Assembly (NCBI GenBank): GCA_903957405.1
Contig: CAJBPC010000724.1
Location: 1-7,769, forward strand
Reading direction: 5' to 3'
Length of the DNA stretch: 7,769 bases
From: an uncultured bacterium
GTDB taxonomy: Bacteria > Bacteroidota > Bacteroidia > Chitinophagales > Chitinophagaceae
Part shown: positions 1 to 6,958 of the stretch, one piece after another
Numbering within the stretch: position 1 is the first letter of the stretch
How the letters are laid out: every line of letters starts with the position of its first letter
Notes under the pieces: model-generated
What the model saw: the letters and a program-made list of their open reading frames with translations, nothing else
What the model was told of the DNA's origin: nothing
The model's database searches: none
Position numbers and translations under genes: made by a program

Positions 1-8
1 CGATATTT

Positions 9-497
9 ATGACGATACAGGATATAAGGATCAGTTTTGAGACGTACCCATCCACTGAAGAACTCGCTCCGCAAGATGCGGAATTGCTAAAACTGGCCAG
101 AAAAGCCACTTCGGACGCCTATGCTCCATACTCACGGTTCAGGGTAGGCGCAGCGGGCCGTTTGCCGGGTGGCGGTGTCGTGACAGGATCCAATCAGGAG
201 AATGCATCTTTTCCTGCAGGACTTTGTGCAGAACGGGTGCTTCTTTCCGCATCCGCCTCCTTTCATCCAGATCTGAACATCGATACCATGGCGATAAGTT
301 ATGAGGGTGATGGAATCGATAGCGGTCATCCACTCGCTCCATGCGGAGTGTGTCGTCAGGCGCTTGTTGAACACGAAGAACGTTATGGTAAACCCATCAG
401 ACTGATTCTCGCGGGCATGCACGGAGAGATACAGATATTTTCATCCGCATCCATTTTGTTGCCTATGCGTTTTTCCGGAAAGGAACTGCCGCAATGA
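9..497 (+). CDS. cdd: Cytidine deaminase
   Basis: Zinc-dependent hydrolase that converts cytidine and deoxycytidine to uridine and deoxyuridine in the cytoplasm (pyrimidine salvage). The 162-residue product carries the full signature: FRVGAA at 44-49 near the nucleoside pocket, NQENAS at 62-67, the catalytic CAE at 73-75 (Cys73 as zinc ligand, Glu75 as proton shuttle) and PCGVC at 111-115 (Cys112 and Cys115 as the other zinc ligands). Three cysteine ligands mark the homotetrameric class. The length exceeds the ~130 residues of the Bacillus type because of an N-terminal extension, which is usual in Bacteroidota. The ATG at position 9 gives an N-terminus typical of that group, but only eight bases precede it and they contain no in-frame stop, so a slightly earlier start cannot be excluded. 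It converges on the efflux operon with 24 nt between the two stop codons. Confidence 0.96.
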   Translation: MTIQDIRISFETYPSTEELAPQDAELLKLARKATSDAYAPYSRFRVGAAGRLPGGGVVTGSNQENASFPAGLCAERVLLSASASFHPDLNIDTMAISYEGDGIDSGHPLAPCGVCRQALVEHEERYGKPIRLILAGMHGEIQIFSSASILLPMRFSGKELPQ

Positions 498-528
498 ACC
501 TTGCCCTATCCACTTCCGTCATCATTGC
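491..528. repeat. Short inverted repeat spanning two convergent stop codons
   Basis: GCAATGA at 491-497 is the exact reverse complement of TCATTGC at 522-528. Each arm holds the Gln codon and TGA stop of one of the two convergent genes (cdd and the TolC-like gene), so both proteins end in Gln from CAA-TGA. The 7-bp arms enclose 24 nt and no T-run follows on either strand, so it does not look like an intrinsic terminator. It may be coincidence. Confidence 0.3.
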
Positions 529-1832
529 ACAATGACCTCTCCCGCTAGCAACTGCAGGGTGGCGGCAGCGACTTTTGCACGATACGCCGCGTTGATATAG
601 CGGTCTTGTGCTTCTATTAGGCTTAGCTGCGCCTGACGAAGTTCGATTGAGTTGCTCTGCAGTTTTCGGAAACGTTCAGTGGAAATGAAATTGTTCTCTT
701 TCGCAAGCTTCACATTTTCCTTTTCCAAGTCGGAAACGGCTAGAGCGTTCTTGTATTCATCGTAAGCCACCTGAAGGTCTCGCCTGATTTCCGTCTTCAG
801 CAGATCATACTGAAGTTGCTGCTGCTGCTGTTGCAGTTCGTTCACTTTCAGCTGTGTCCTGGTGATGTTATTATTGAAAATGGGCACTGCAAGATTCACC
901 CCTATGTTTGGACCGTAAGTCTGGTTGGTGAGGAAGAACCCTCCGGTGGCCTTGTTTCTATTGAAACTGGTGTTGCTGTTGAGGCTGAGGACGGGCAGTC
1001 TTTGGGCGTTTATGATCCTTCGGTCCTGCAGCAGAACTGCCCTATCCCTTTGGGCCAGCATCAACTGAAAGTTTTGTGATTCGGTTCGTTTTTTCAAATC
1101 CTCCAAGTCTACAAGCTGCTGCCCGAAAGCGGTATCCAACACCGCCAATGGGGCGTCGGGTTCTCTTTTCAATAAATTGTTGAGTACAGACCTGCTGACG
1201 CGGATCTGTTGCCGGATATTCGTCAAGTTGACCAGTTGAGTATTCAGGTCGATGGAAGCCTGCAGGAGGTCGGTCTTTGCGGCACTTCCCACATTGAACC
1301 GTGTTTCCGCTATCTTCTCCCGTTCTTTTGAAAGGTCAATGATGGCTGTTGTTGCCCTGATCTGCAGATTCAGTCTGACGAGGTTATAGTAGGCTATCAA
1401 CACATCATAGGTCAGTCGGACGATCTCCTGTTTCAATTGCAGGTCGCTTATCCGTTCAAGCTCCTCAAATCGTTCTTTGGTGGCCCTGACGCGCATCCCG
1501 TTGTAGATGCGCCAGTTTGCGGAGACATTTGCGGTGAGGATATTGTTGGTGACCCCATTGCGTATGATCTCGCTTCCGTTGGAAAGCTTTTGATTGAGGT
1601 TTGTCAGTGCCTCTGTATTTCCGATCCCGGCCGTGACGGTAGGCCATTTTCCGGCATTGCCCCAGTTGTTGTTGATACGGGCGATATCCTGGTCGCTTTT
1701 TGCGATCTGTATCCTAAGATTATTCTGCAGGGCGATATCCACAGCTTCTCGGGCGGTCATCAGACTATCCTGGGCCATGGCGGGGAAACCTGCCGACAGC
1801 AAAAAAAAGACAGGTACTAACTTAATCCTCAT
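522..1832 (-). CDS. TolC-family outer membrane efflux protein
   Basis: Outer-membrane exit duct of a tripartite RND pump. The 436-residue product begins with a Sec signal peptide: positive MRIK, a hydrophobic core and a likely cut after AMA (between Ala20 and Gln21). The mature part is rich in Gln, Leu, Asn and Ala and forms the two similar halves of the OEP family. Each half has long amphipathic helices (about 110-215 and 325-430 in the preprotein) separated by Asn-rich strand segments that should build the barrel. A run of six Gln lies in the helix near residue 335. The start ATG (1832-1830) lies inside the end of the permease gene, giving an 11-nt overlap (1822-1832), which suggests translational coupling. 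No good Shine-Dalgarno is seen. It is the last gene of the operon. The specific homologue (TolC, OprM or other) and the substrate cannot be decided. Confidence 0.94.
   Translation of the reverse strand: MRIKLVPVFFLLSAGFPAMAQDSLMTAREAVDIALQNNLRIQIAKSDQDIARINNNWGNAGKWPTVTAGIGNTEALTNLNQKLSNGSEIIRNGVTNNILTANVSANWRIYNGMRVRATKERFEELERISDLQLKQEIVRLTYDVLIAYYNLVRLNLQIRATTAIIDLSKEREKIAETRFNVGSAAKTDLLQASIDLNTQLVNLTNIRQQIRVSRSVLNNLLKREPDAPLAVLDTAFGQQLVDLEDLKKRTESQNFQLMLAQRDRAVLLQDRRIINAQRLPVLSLNSNTSFNRNKATGGFFLTNQTYGPNIGVNLAVPIFNNNITRTQLKVNELQQQQQQLQYDLLKTEIRRDLQVAYDEYKNALAVSDLEKENVKLAKENNFISTERFRKLQSNSIELRQAQLSLIEAQDRYINAAYRAKVAAATLQLLAGEVIVQ
816..833 (-). repeat. Glutamine codon run inside the TolC-like gene
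   Basis: Six consecutive Gln codons, read on the minus strand as CAA, four CAG and CAA, in the second helical half of the outer-membrane channel. The mixed codons make large slippage unlikely, and any change in copy number would keep the frame. Confidence 0.6.
1801..1808 (-). repeat. T8 homopolymer in the signal-peptide codons
   Basis: Eight A on the plus strand (eight T in the coding strand) cover the Phe-Phe-Leu codons (residues 9-11) of the TolC-like protein's signal peptide. Gain or loss of one base would truncate the channel protein near its start. A tract of eight is borderline for slippage, and nothing else here shows phase variation. Confidence 0.6.
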
Positions 1833-4800
1833 GGTTCTGCTGTTTTTTGTTCGAGATGTAGCTGTACAATGCCGGTACCACGAACAGTGTCAGGACCAAT
1901 GCAAAGAGCAACCCGCCGACGATGACAATCCCCAGGGGAATGCGGCTCTTGCCTGCAGAACCGATCGCCAGGGCGATGGGAAGCGCTCCCAGCGTGGTTG
2001 CCAGGGTTGTCATCAGGATGGGGCGCAAACGCGCTACGGCAGCATCTGTTGCTGCAGAGAATTTATCCTGTCCCGCTTCACGTTTCTGATTGGCGAATTC
2101 CACAATCAGGATACCGTTCTTCGTGACAAGTCCGATCAGCATGATGATGCCGATCTGTGAGAAGATGTTCAATGTCTGGCCGAAAGCGGAGAGACTCAGC
2201 AATGCTCCGGCAAGCGCCAGCGGTACTGTGATCATGATGATCAGAGGGTCAAGGAAGCTTTCAAACTGAGCGGCCAGCACGAGATAAATAAGCACAAGTG
2301 CCAGGACGAAAGCGAACATCGTATTGGAGGAGCTTTCTGCGAAATCGCGTGATGAACCCACCAGGGATGTCGTGAAAGAGTCATCCAGGACTTTGGTCTT
2401 TATGCGTTGCATCTCATTTATGCCTTCACCGAGCGTTCTGCCCTGTGCCAATCCGGCAGAAATGGTTGCACTCTTAAGTCGGTTGAAGTGATAGATCGTA
2501 GGCGGGTTGGACGCCTCCGCAATGTTGACCACGTTGTCAAGCTGAATGAGTGCTCCGCTCCGGCTCCGCAAGTAGAAGGATTTAAGGTCGAGCGGAGCGT
2601 CGCGGTCCATTCTGTCGACCTGACCGATCACTTCATACTGCTTTCCGTTTCGGATGAAGTACCCGAATCTCCTTCCACTGAGTGCCAGTTGCAGGGAATT
2701 GGTGATGTCAAGGATCGAAATGCCCAGTTCACTCGCTTTTAATCTGTCGATGGTGATCTGGAGCTCAGGCTTGTTGAATTTCAGGTTGACGTCGTTACCT
2801 TGAAAAACCGGACTTTTAGCCACTTCTTCTATAAAAGCAGGAACTTTTTCCTTAAGCTTGTCGAAATTCAGGTGTTGCAATGCGATCTGAACCGGCAATC
2901 CGCCTTTTGAGCCCAGGCCTACGGAGATGGTCTGTTCCTGAACGGTCAGCACCCTTACGTTCGTGTACTCACGGAACATTCGGTTCATCTGCTGTGCGAT
3001 ATCATTTTGCGAGCGGACCCTTTCGGATGCATCCACAAGCCCCATGCTTACGATGGCTGCATTTGCCCCGCCGGAACCGCTGTAGCCAGGGGCGAAGGAT
3101 AGCACCACGTATCTTTCCGGCACAGAATCCATGATCTTCTGCACCACTTCGTAGGTGACCTTATCCATATAGTCGAAGTCTGTTCCCTCCGGTGCGAGGA
3201 TGCTGGCACGCAACCTGTTTCTGTCTTCCATTGGCGCAAGTTCAGAGGGAAGGCTCTTGCCGACAAAATATATGAGTCCTGCGCAGATGGTGAGGATGAT
3301 GATCGCCACCCAGCGCTTGCCCATGAAGGATTGCAGAAGGTTACGGTATCCTCTCTCCATGCCTGCGAAGAAAGGTTCTGTCTTGAGGTAGAACCAGGAA
3401 TGTCGGTGCGGACCTTTGCGGGTCAGGTAGATGTTGAGGACGGGTGTCAGGGTGAGTGATACGAACGCGGAGATGAGGACCGCTCCGGCGACTACGATGC
3501 CGAATTCCCGGAACAACCTCCCTACGAAACCTTCCAGGAAGATGATCGGCAGGAATACGATTGAAAGTGTCAGGGAAGTGGCGATGACTGCGAAATAGAT
3601 CTCTTTCGACCCCTCCCTTGCCGCCTGGTATTTATTCATGCCGGCTTCCATCTTTTTGAAGATGTTCTCCGTCACCACGATGCCGTCGTCCACGACCAGG
3701 CCTGTTGCCAGTACGAGAGAGAGCAGGGTCAATACATTGATGGAGAAATCCGCCAGGTACATGATGAAGAACGCTCCGATCAGAGAAACCGGGATATCTA
3801 TCAATGGACGGAAAGCGATGGTCCATTCCCTGAAAAAGAAGTAGATGATCAGCACCACAAGGCCTATCGCTATGAAAAGTGTTTCCTTGACTTCCTTGAT
3901 CGCTTTACGAACGAATTGTGAACGGTCGAATCCTACTTCGATGATGATGTCCTCCGGCAGATCCTTTTTGATCTGCGAAAGCCGGGCATAGATCTCGTCT
4001 GCGATGGCCACATGGTTGGAACCCGGCTGCGCCACGATACCCATGTTGACCGATCGGATATTGTTTTTACGGGTTGCGGATTCTTCGTTTTCCGGACCGA
4101 GAACGGCATAGCCTACATCTTTCAGGCGGATGATCTTTCCGCCTTCCTGCACAATGATGAGGTTGTTGAAATCGTCTTCGGTGGAAAGTTTGCCGTAGGC
4201 TTTCACCGTGAGTTCCGTGTTGCTGCCCCTGACTTTGCCGCCCGGCAGCTCAATGTTTTCGCGATCGAGGGCCGAACGCACATCCTGTATGGTGAGGCGA
4301 TAGGCGGCAAGTTTAGCGGGGTCGAACCATATCCGCATGGCAAATCGCTGTCCGAACACGTTCACCGAACTCACCCCGGTGATCGTTTGCAGTCTTTCCT
4401 GCACTACGTTCTCTGCATAGTCCGTCAATTCTAGCAAGGTGCGCTTATCGCTTTGCAATTGCAAGAACATGATGGGGTCCGAATCCGAGTCTTGCTTCGC
4501 CACGGAAGGTGGGGAGTCGATATCACGGGGAAGGATACCCGAAGCCTGCGATACTTTTTCCCGAACATCATTCGCAGCTTTCTCGAGGTCCACTCCGAGT
4601 TCGAACTCCACGGTGATGTTGCTGCTGCCCTGGGCGCTGGAAGACGTGATCGTCCGGACACCTTCCACACCATTCACCGCTTTTTCAAGCGGTTCCGTGA
4701 TCTGTTGTTCTATGATCTCTGCGTTTGCCCCCTGATAGGAGGTACGTACGTTCACTACTGGAGGATCGATGGCCGGATATTCCCGCACCCCAAGGAATGT

Positions 4801-4887
4801 ATATCCGATCGCACCGAAGATGATGATCACGATCGAACACACCACCGCTAAGACCGGTCGCTTTATACTGATTTCTGACAGGTTCAT
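1822..4887 (-). CDS. RND efflux permease, HAE-1 (AcrB-like) family
   Basis: Inner-membrane proton/drug antiporter of a tripartite pump, 1021 residues against about 1,030-1,050 for AcrB. It has the full duplicated plan: TM1 at ~11-33, a large periplasmic porter loop at ~34-335, TM2-TM6 at ~334-485, TM7 at ~524-544, the second periplasmic loop at ~545-850 and TM8-TM12 at ~855-1012. The proton relay is intact: Asp400-Asp401 in the TM4 motif GLVVDDGIVVTENIF (AcrB Asp407/408), Lys923 in TKNGILIVEF (AcrB Lys940) and Arg954 in ARLRPILMT of TM11. The N-terminus (ISIKRPVLA, then REYPAIDPP) is typical of the family. With both Asp residues present it is a proton-driven pump and not a metal-exporting HME type; the substrate is unknown. 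The start ATG is 19 nt after the adaptor stop, with a weak purine-rich AAAAAGG stretch upstream. The stop lies inside the TolC-like gene. Confidence 0.97.
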   Translation of the reverse strand: MNLSEISIKRPVLAVVCSIVIIIFGAIGYTFLGVREYPAIDPPVVNVRTSYQGANAEIIEQQITEPLEKAVNGVEGVRTITSSSAQGSSNITVEFELGVDLEKAANDVREKVSQASGILPRDIDSPPSVAKQDSDSDPIMFLQLQSDKRTLLELTDYAENVVQERLQTITGVSSVNVFGQRFAMRIWFDPAKLAAYRLTIQDVRSALDRENIELPGGKVRGSNTELTVKAYGKLSTEDDFNNLIIVQEGGKIIRLKDVGYAVLGPENEESATRKNNIRSVNMGIVAQPGSNHVAIADEIYARLSQIKKDLPEDIIIEVGFDRSQFVRKAIKEVKETLFIAIGLVVLIIYFFFREWTIAFRPLIDIPVSLIGAFFIMYLADFSINVLTLLSLVLATGLVVDDGIVVTENIFKKMEAGMNKYQAAREGSKEIYFAVIATSLTLSIVFLPIIFLEGFVGRLFREFGIVVAGAVLISAFVSLTLTPVLNIYLTRKGPHRHSWFYLKTEPFFAGMERGYRNLLQSFMGKRWVAIIILTICAGLIYFVGKSLPSELAPMEDRNRLRASILAPEGTDFDYMDKVTYEVVQKIMDSVPERYVVLSFAPGYSGSGGANAAIVSMGLVDASERVRSQNDIAQQMNRMFREYTNVRVLTVQEQTISVGLGSKGGLPVQIALQHLNFDKLKEKVPAFIEEVAKSPVFQGNDVNLKFNKPELQITIDRLKASELGISILDITNSLQLALSGRRFGYFIRNGKQYEVIGQVDRMDRDAPLDLKSFYLRSRSGALIQLDNVVNIAEASNPPTIYHFNRLKSATISAGLAQGRTLGEGINEMQRIKTKVLDDSFTTSLVGSSRDFAESSSNTMFAFVLALVLIYLVLAAQFESFLDPLIIMITVPLALAGALLSLSAFGQTLNIFSQIGIIMLIGLVTKNGILIVEFANQKREAGQDKFSAATDAAVARLRPILMTTLATTLGALPIALAIGSAGKSRIPLGIVIVGGLLFALVLTLFVVPALYSYISNKKQQNHED

Positions 4888-4906
4888 CGGGCCAGCCTTT
4901 TTCGGG

Positions 4907-5953
4907 TTATTGAAACTTGGTGATCTTCACTTTTGAGTCGGGACGCAGGAACATGAGTCCGGTCGTGATGATGGTATCACCCTCTGAAATGCCATCCAGC
5001 ACCTGTACCCTTGCCGAGTCGCGGATGCCTGTGACGATATTCCGGAAGATGACCTCACCGCCCTTATATACGACCACCTGCTTGCCCCGGGCGACCGGGA
5101 TGATGGATTGCGAGGGTATCATAAGTGCATCATCGTTCTTTCCTAGAGTGATTTTCACTTTTGCGAAGCTACCCGGGACCAGGTATCTGTCGCCATTTTT
5201 AACGTTGGCATGCAAGACCAGATTTCGTGTTGTCTCCTCCACACTGCTCTCTCTCGCAGCAATCGACGCGGCGTACACGCCCGGAGAGCCTTCCACAGTG
5301 AATCGGATCTCCATGCCTGTGAAGATCTCTGAACTGTATTTTTCAGGAATGCTGAACTCCAACCGCAGTTGGTTCACCTGGCTGATGGTGGCCAGTATGT
5401 TGGCAGGGGTCACGTATGCGCCCGGACTGATTCTTTTAAGCCCCAACCGACCGGAATAAGGAGCACGTATCTCCGTTCGGGAAATATTGACTTTTATCAG
5501 ATCTATGTCAGCGTTCAGGTTTTTTACCGAAAGGAGGCTGAGATCATAGTCCTGCTGGCTGATGCCATTGATTTTTAAAAGCTCACGCTGACGTTCTTCG
5601 GTCTTTTCCGCAATTTGCAACTGTACCTTGAGCTTTTTCAACTGGGCCTGCAGGTCTGCATCGAAGAGTTTTGCTAAAAGCTCTCCCTTCGCTGCATTTG
5701 CTCCCTCCCTGATATTCAAAAATATCATCCTTCCGGAAATCTCAGGTCGGATTTCAGTTGATTCGAAAGGGAGTATGGTGCCGGTGACCTCAACGGACTG
5801 GCTGATGGAAACAGGCGATGCGATAAGTCCTTCGACCAATAAGGGGCCATTCCTGGCTGGCCCGGTGCTTTGTCCGGGGCCCTGTGGTTTTTTCTCCTCA
5901 CAGGAATTCAGGATAAGAATGGTGATGAAAGCTGCGCAGAATAAATTACTCAT
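4907..5953 (-). CDS. RND efflux periplasmic adaptor (membrane fusion protein)
   Basis: Links the permease to the TolC-like channel in the periplasm. The 348-residue product has a short hydrophobic leader ending in LNSC, so Cys18 is the probable lipidated residue of a lipoprotein anchor, followed by a charged and Pro/Gly-rich linker (19-37). Domains in order: first beta strands at ~40-65, first lipoyl half ~66-98 (EIRPEISGRM, VREG-like IREGA), coiled-coil hairpin ~99-158 rich in Lys, Gln, Leu and Glu, second lipoyl half ~159-192 (TEIRAPYSGRLG), beta-barrel ~196-270 and membrane-proximal domain ~275-345 (ALMIPSQSI, then ISEGDTIITTGL). The start is the first ATG after an in-frame TAG seven bases upstream, which rules out a longer N-terminus. 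Unusually, the leader has no Lys or Arg before its hydrophobic core. It is the first gene of the operon, consistent with the usual Bacteroidota order adaptor-permease-channel. Confidence 0.95.
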   Translation of the reverse strand: MSNLFCAAFITILILNSCEEKKPQGPGQSTGPARNGPLLVEGLIASPVSISQSVEVTGTILPFESTEIRPEISGRMIFLNIREGANAAKGELLAKLFDADLQAQLKKLKVQLQIAEKTEERQRELLKINGISQQDYDLSLLSVKNLNADIDLIKVNISRTEIRAPYSGRLGLKRISPGAYVTPANILATISQVNQLRLEFSIPEKYSSEIFTGMEIRFTVEGSPGVYAASIAARESSVEETTRNLVLHANVKNGDRYLVPGSFAKVKITLGKNDDALMIPSQSIIPVARGKQVVVYKGGEVIFRNIVTGIRDSARVQVLDGISEGDTIITTGLMFLRPDSKVKITKFQ

Positions 5954-6145
5954 ATCTGTCTAAAGTTATGTCATCCCGCGACAATCCTTGTGATATGCGG
6001 CACAAAAGAAAACCCGGACTTCTATTAGATGTTAAATGCAACAAAAACCTTCACAACCTATGCAAAGTATTGGTATCGGAAAGCTGAAAAATTGACATTT
6101 GACATCTCCGTAGGTAAACGGCGGAAAAATCATCATCAAATGGTA
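5954..6145 (-). promoter_or_regulatory. Leader and probable promoter region of the efflux operon
   Basis: The 192-nt gap between the csaA stop and the adaptor start should hold the operon promoter if the pump is not read through from csaA. The best match to the Bacteroidota -7 box (TAnnTTTG) is TACTTTG on the minus strand (6063-6069), one base short of the consensus and without a convincing -33 TTG at the right distance. No Shine-Dalgarno precedes the adaptor ATG. Two tandem TTGACAT copies (6092-6105) lie just upstream. No clear terminator for csaA is seen: a CCGT/ACGG mini-stem at 6108-6121 lacks a nearby T-run. Confidence 0.3.
6092..6105 (+). repeat. Tandem TTGACAT heptamers
   Basis: Two perfect, directly adjacent copies of TTGACAT at 6092-6098 and 6099-6105, between the csaA stop and the efflux operon. 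The position upstream of the presumed operon promoter would suit a regulator site, but two copies of a heptamer is modest evidence. Confidence 0.4.
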
Positions 6146-6478
6146 TCATCCAATCCGACAGCCATTCTCGACCTGCTGCAAGGGAGTCAACAGCACAACG
6201 GTATTGTCCATTGCGTATACGCCAAGCACCAGGCATTCGCTGAAAAAATTTCCGATCTGCTTCACAGGAAAATTCAACACGGCAACGACCTGTCTCCCTG
6301 CAAGGTCATCAGGTTTGTACATATCGGTTATCTGTGCGGAAGAACGCTTCATGCCATATTCGCCAAAATCGATTTCAAGCGCATATGCGGGTTTTCGTGC
6401 ACCTTTCAATGCCACCGCAGAAAGAATAGTCCCGACACGCATCTCGATCTGTGTGAAATCATCCCATGTGATTTGCAT
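6146..6478 (-). CDS. csaA: CsaA-type tRNA-binding protein
   Basis: Small stand-alone OB-fold tRNA-binding domain, related to the EMAP-II-like domain of methionyl- and phenylalanyl-tRNA synthetases. Bacillus CsaA is described as having chaperone and export-related activity and as binding tRNA. Counted from the internal ATG, the product is 110 residues, the usual length of CsaA. It follows the family almost end to end: DDFTQIEMRVGTI at 6-18, KPAYALEIDFG at 29-39, the hallmark SSAQIT at 46-51, VVAVLNFP at 64-71, a SECLVLG segment at 80-86 and a C-terminal NGCRIG. The open frame begins 16 codons earlier (6526), but those residues match nothing in the family and would cover the palindrome and presumed promoter, so 6478 is preferred. 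It probably acts in the cytoplasm as a homodimer. Its real cellular role is poorly settled even in model bacteria. Confidence 0.9.
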   Translation of the reverse strand: MQITWDDFTQIEMRVGTILSAVALKGARKPAYALEIDFGEYGMKRSSAQITDMYKPDDLAGRQVVAVLNFPVKQIGNFFSECLVLGVYAMDNTVVLLTPLQQVENGCRIG

Positions 6479-6491
6479 ACCGTTGATTGAG

Positions 6492-6505
6492 GTGCAAATT
6501 TGCAC
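6492..6505. promoter_or_regulatory. Perfect 14-bp palindrome, possible operator for csaA
   Basis: GTGCAAATTTGCAC reads the same on both strands and ends 14 bp before the csaA start codon. On the minus strand a TATTAT box (complement of 6512-6517) lies just upstream, which would place the csaA transcription start at or next to the palindrome, a usual place for a repressor site. The -35 side is weak (TTCGGT at 17 bp). On the plus strand TTGAGG (6487-6492) and GATAAT (6511-6516) with an 18-bp spacer could form a divergent promoter with the palindrome in its spacer. Both promoters are inferred from E. coli-like boxes, which are not the Bacteroidota norm. Confidence 0.4.
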
Positions 6506-6850
6506 AAAAGGATAATACGATCGCAATTTGCCTCACCGAAAATCTTTATGAGGCCGAGATCGTTAAAATCTGACCCTTGTTTTCACATCCCTCGGGTTTC
6601 ACATCTTGAGTGAAGAAGATCGATCATCTGTCTGATCATGGCAAGGCCCCATAGATTTCCTGCTTCATGCCATTCCCCAAAAAGGAAAGGCTCCGCATGG
6701 TGACGCGGTGCATCCTTTGGGAGCGCGATTGCGGAGGTCCTCGTAAGAGGTTTGTAGCGTGAAAGGCTGCGGGTTAATGTCTTGTCTGTTGCAAGGTTGC
6801 AATACCCGTCAGTGGGACGGGCGTAAATGGGTATTGTGTGCAGTTGAGAT

Positions 6851-6898
6851 ATACGATAATGTCATGGCGACGGAATTCTAGCATGACATTCACCGTAT
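6851..6898. repeat. Strong imperfect hairpin, 14 bp
   Basis: AATGTCATG at 6858-6866 pairs exactly with CATGACATT at 6882-6890 across a 15-nt loop. Outside a 2/3-nt internal loop, ATACG (6851-6855) pairs with CGTAT (6894-6898). No T-run follows on either strand, so it is not a standard intrinsic terminator. It is the most significant single inverted repeat in the window. Confidence 0.75.
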
Positions 6899-6958
6899 GA
6901 TCGGTTTGGTGCATTAAGCTATTGAAGGCGTTGAAGCCGAAGGTCAGGCATGGAATTC

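Noticed and set aside
1594..2160. Plus-strand open frame of 188 codons spanning the permease/channel junction
   Set aside because: Antisense to two certain genes, with Cys- and Gln-rich low-quality translation typical of a shadow frame.
4917..5459. Plus-strand open frame of 180 codons opposite the adaptor
   Set aside because: Antisense to a complete adaptor gene and no recognisable motif.
6107..6125. Mini-hairpin after csaA as a terminator
   Set aside because: Only 4 bp of stem and the nearest minus-strand T-run is more than 15 nt away.
6029..6490. Plus-strand open frame of 153 codons opposite csaA
   Set aside because: It is antisense to a well-recognised gene, has a composition unlike a folded protein (many Cys, His and Lys) and matches no family.
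6479..6526. Longer csaA start at 6526 adding 16 residues
   Set aside because: The added residues do not fit the family, the product from 6478 has exactly the usual length of 110, and the extension would run through the palindrome and presumed promoter.
6679..6715. Minus-strand intrinsic terminator for the SirB1-like gene (GGA...TCC stem followed by five T)
   Set aside because: It lies about 250 nt past the stop codon, the outer stem is only 3 bp beyond a large internal loop and the T-run is itself paired in the larger fold. Possible, but too weak to list.
6679..6762. Resemblance to RNase P RNA (GGAAAGGCTCC and GTAAGAG)
   Set aside because: The universal GAGGAAAGTCC core and the ACAGAACCC region are not present, so the short matches are not enough.
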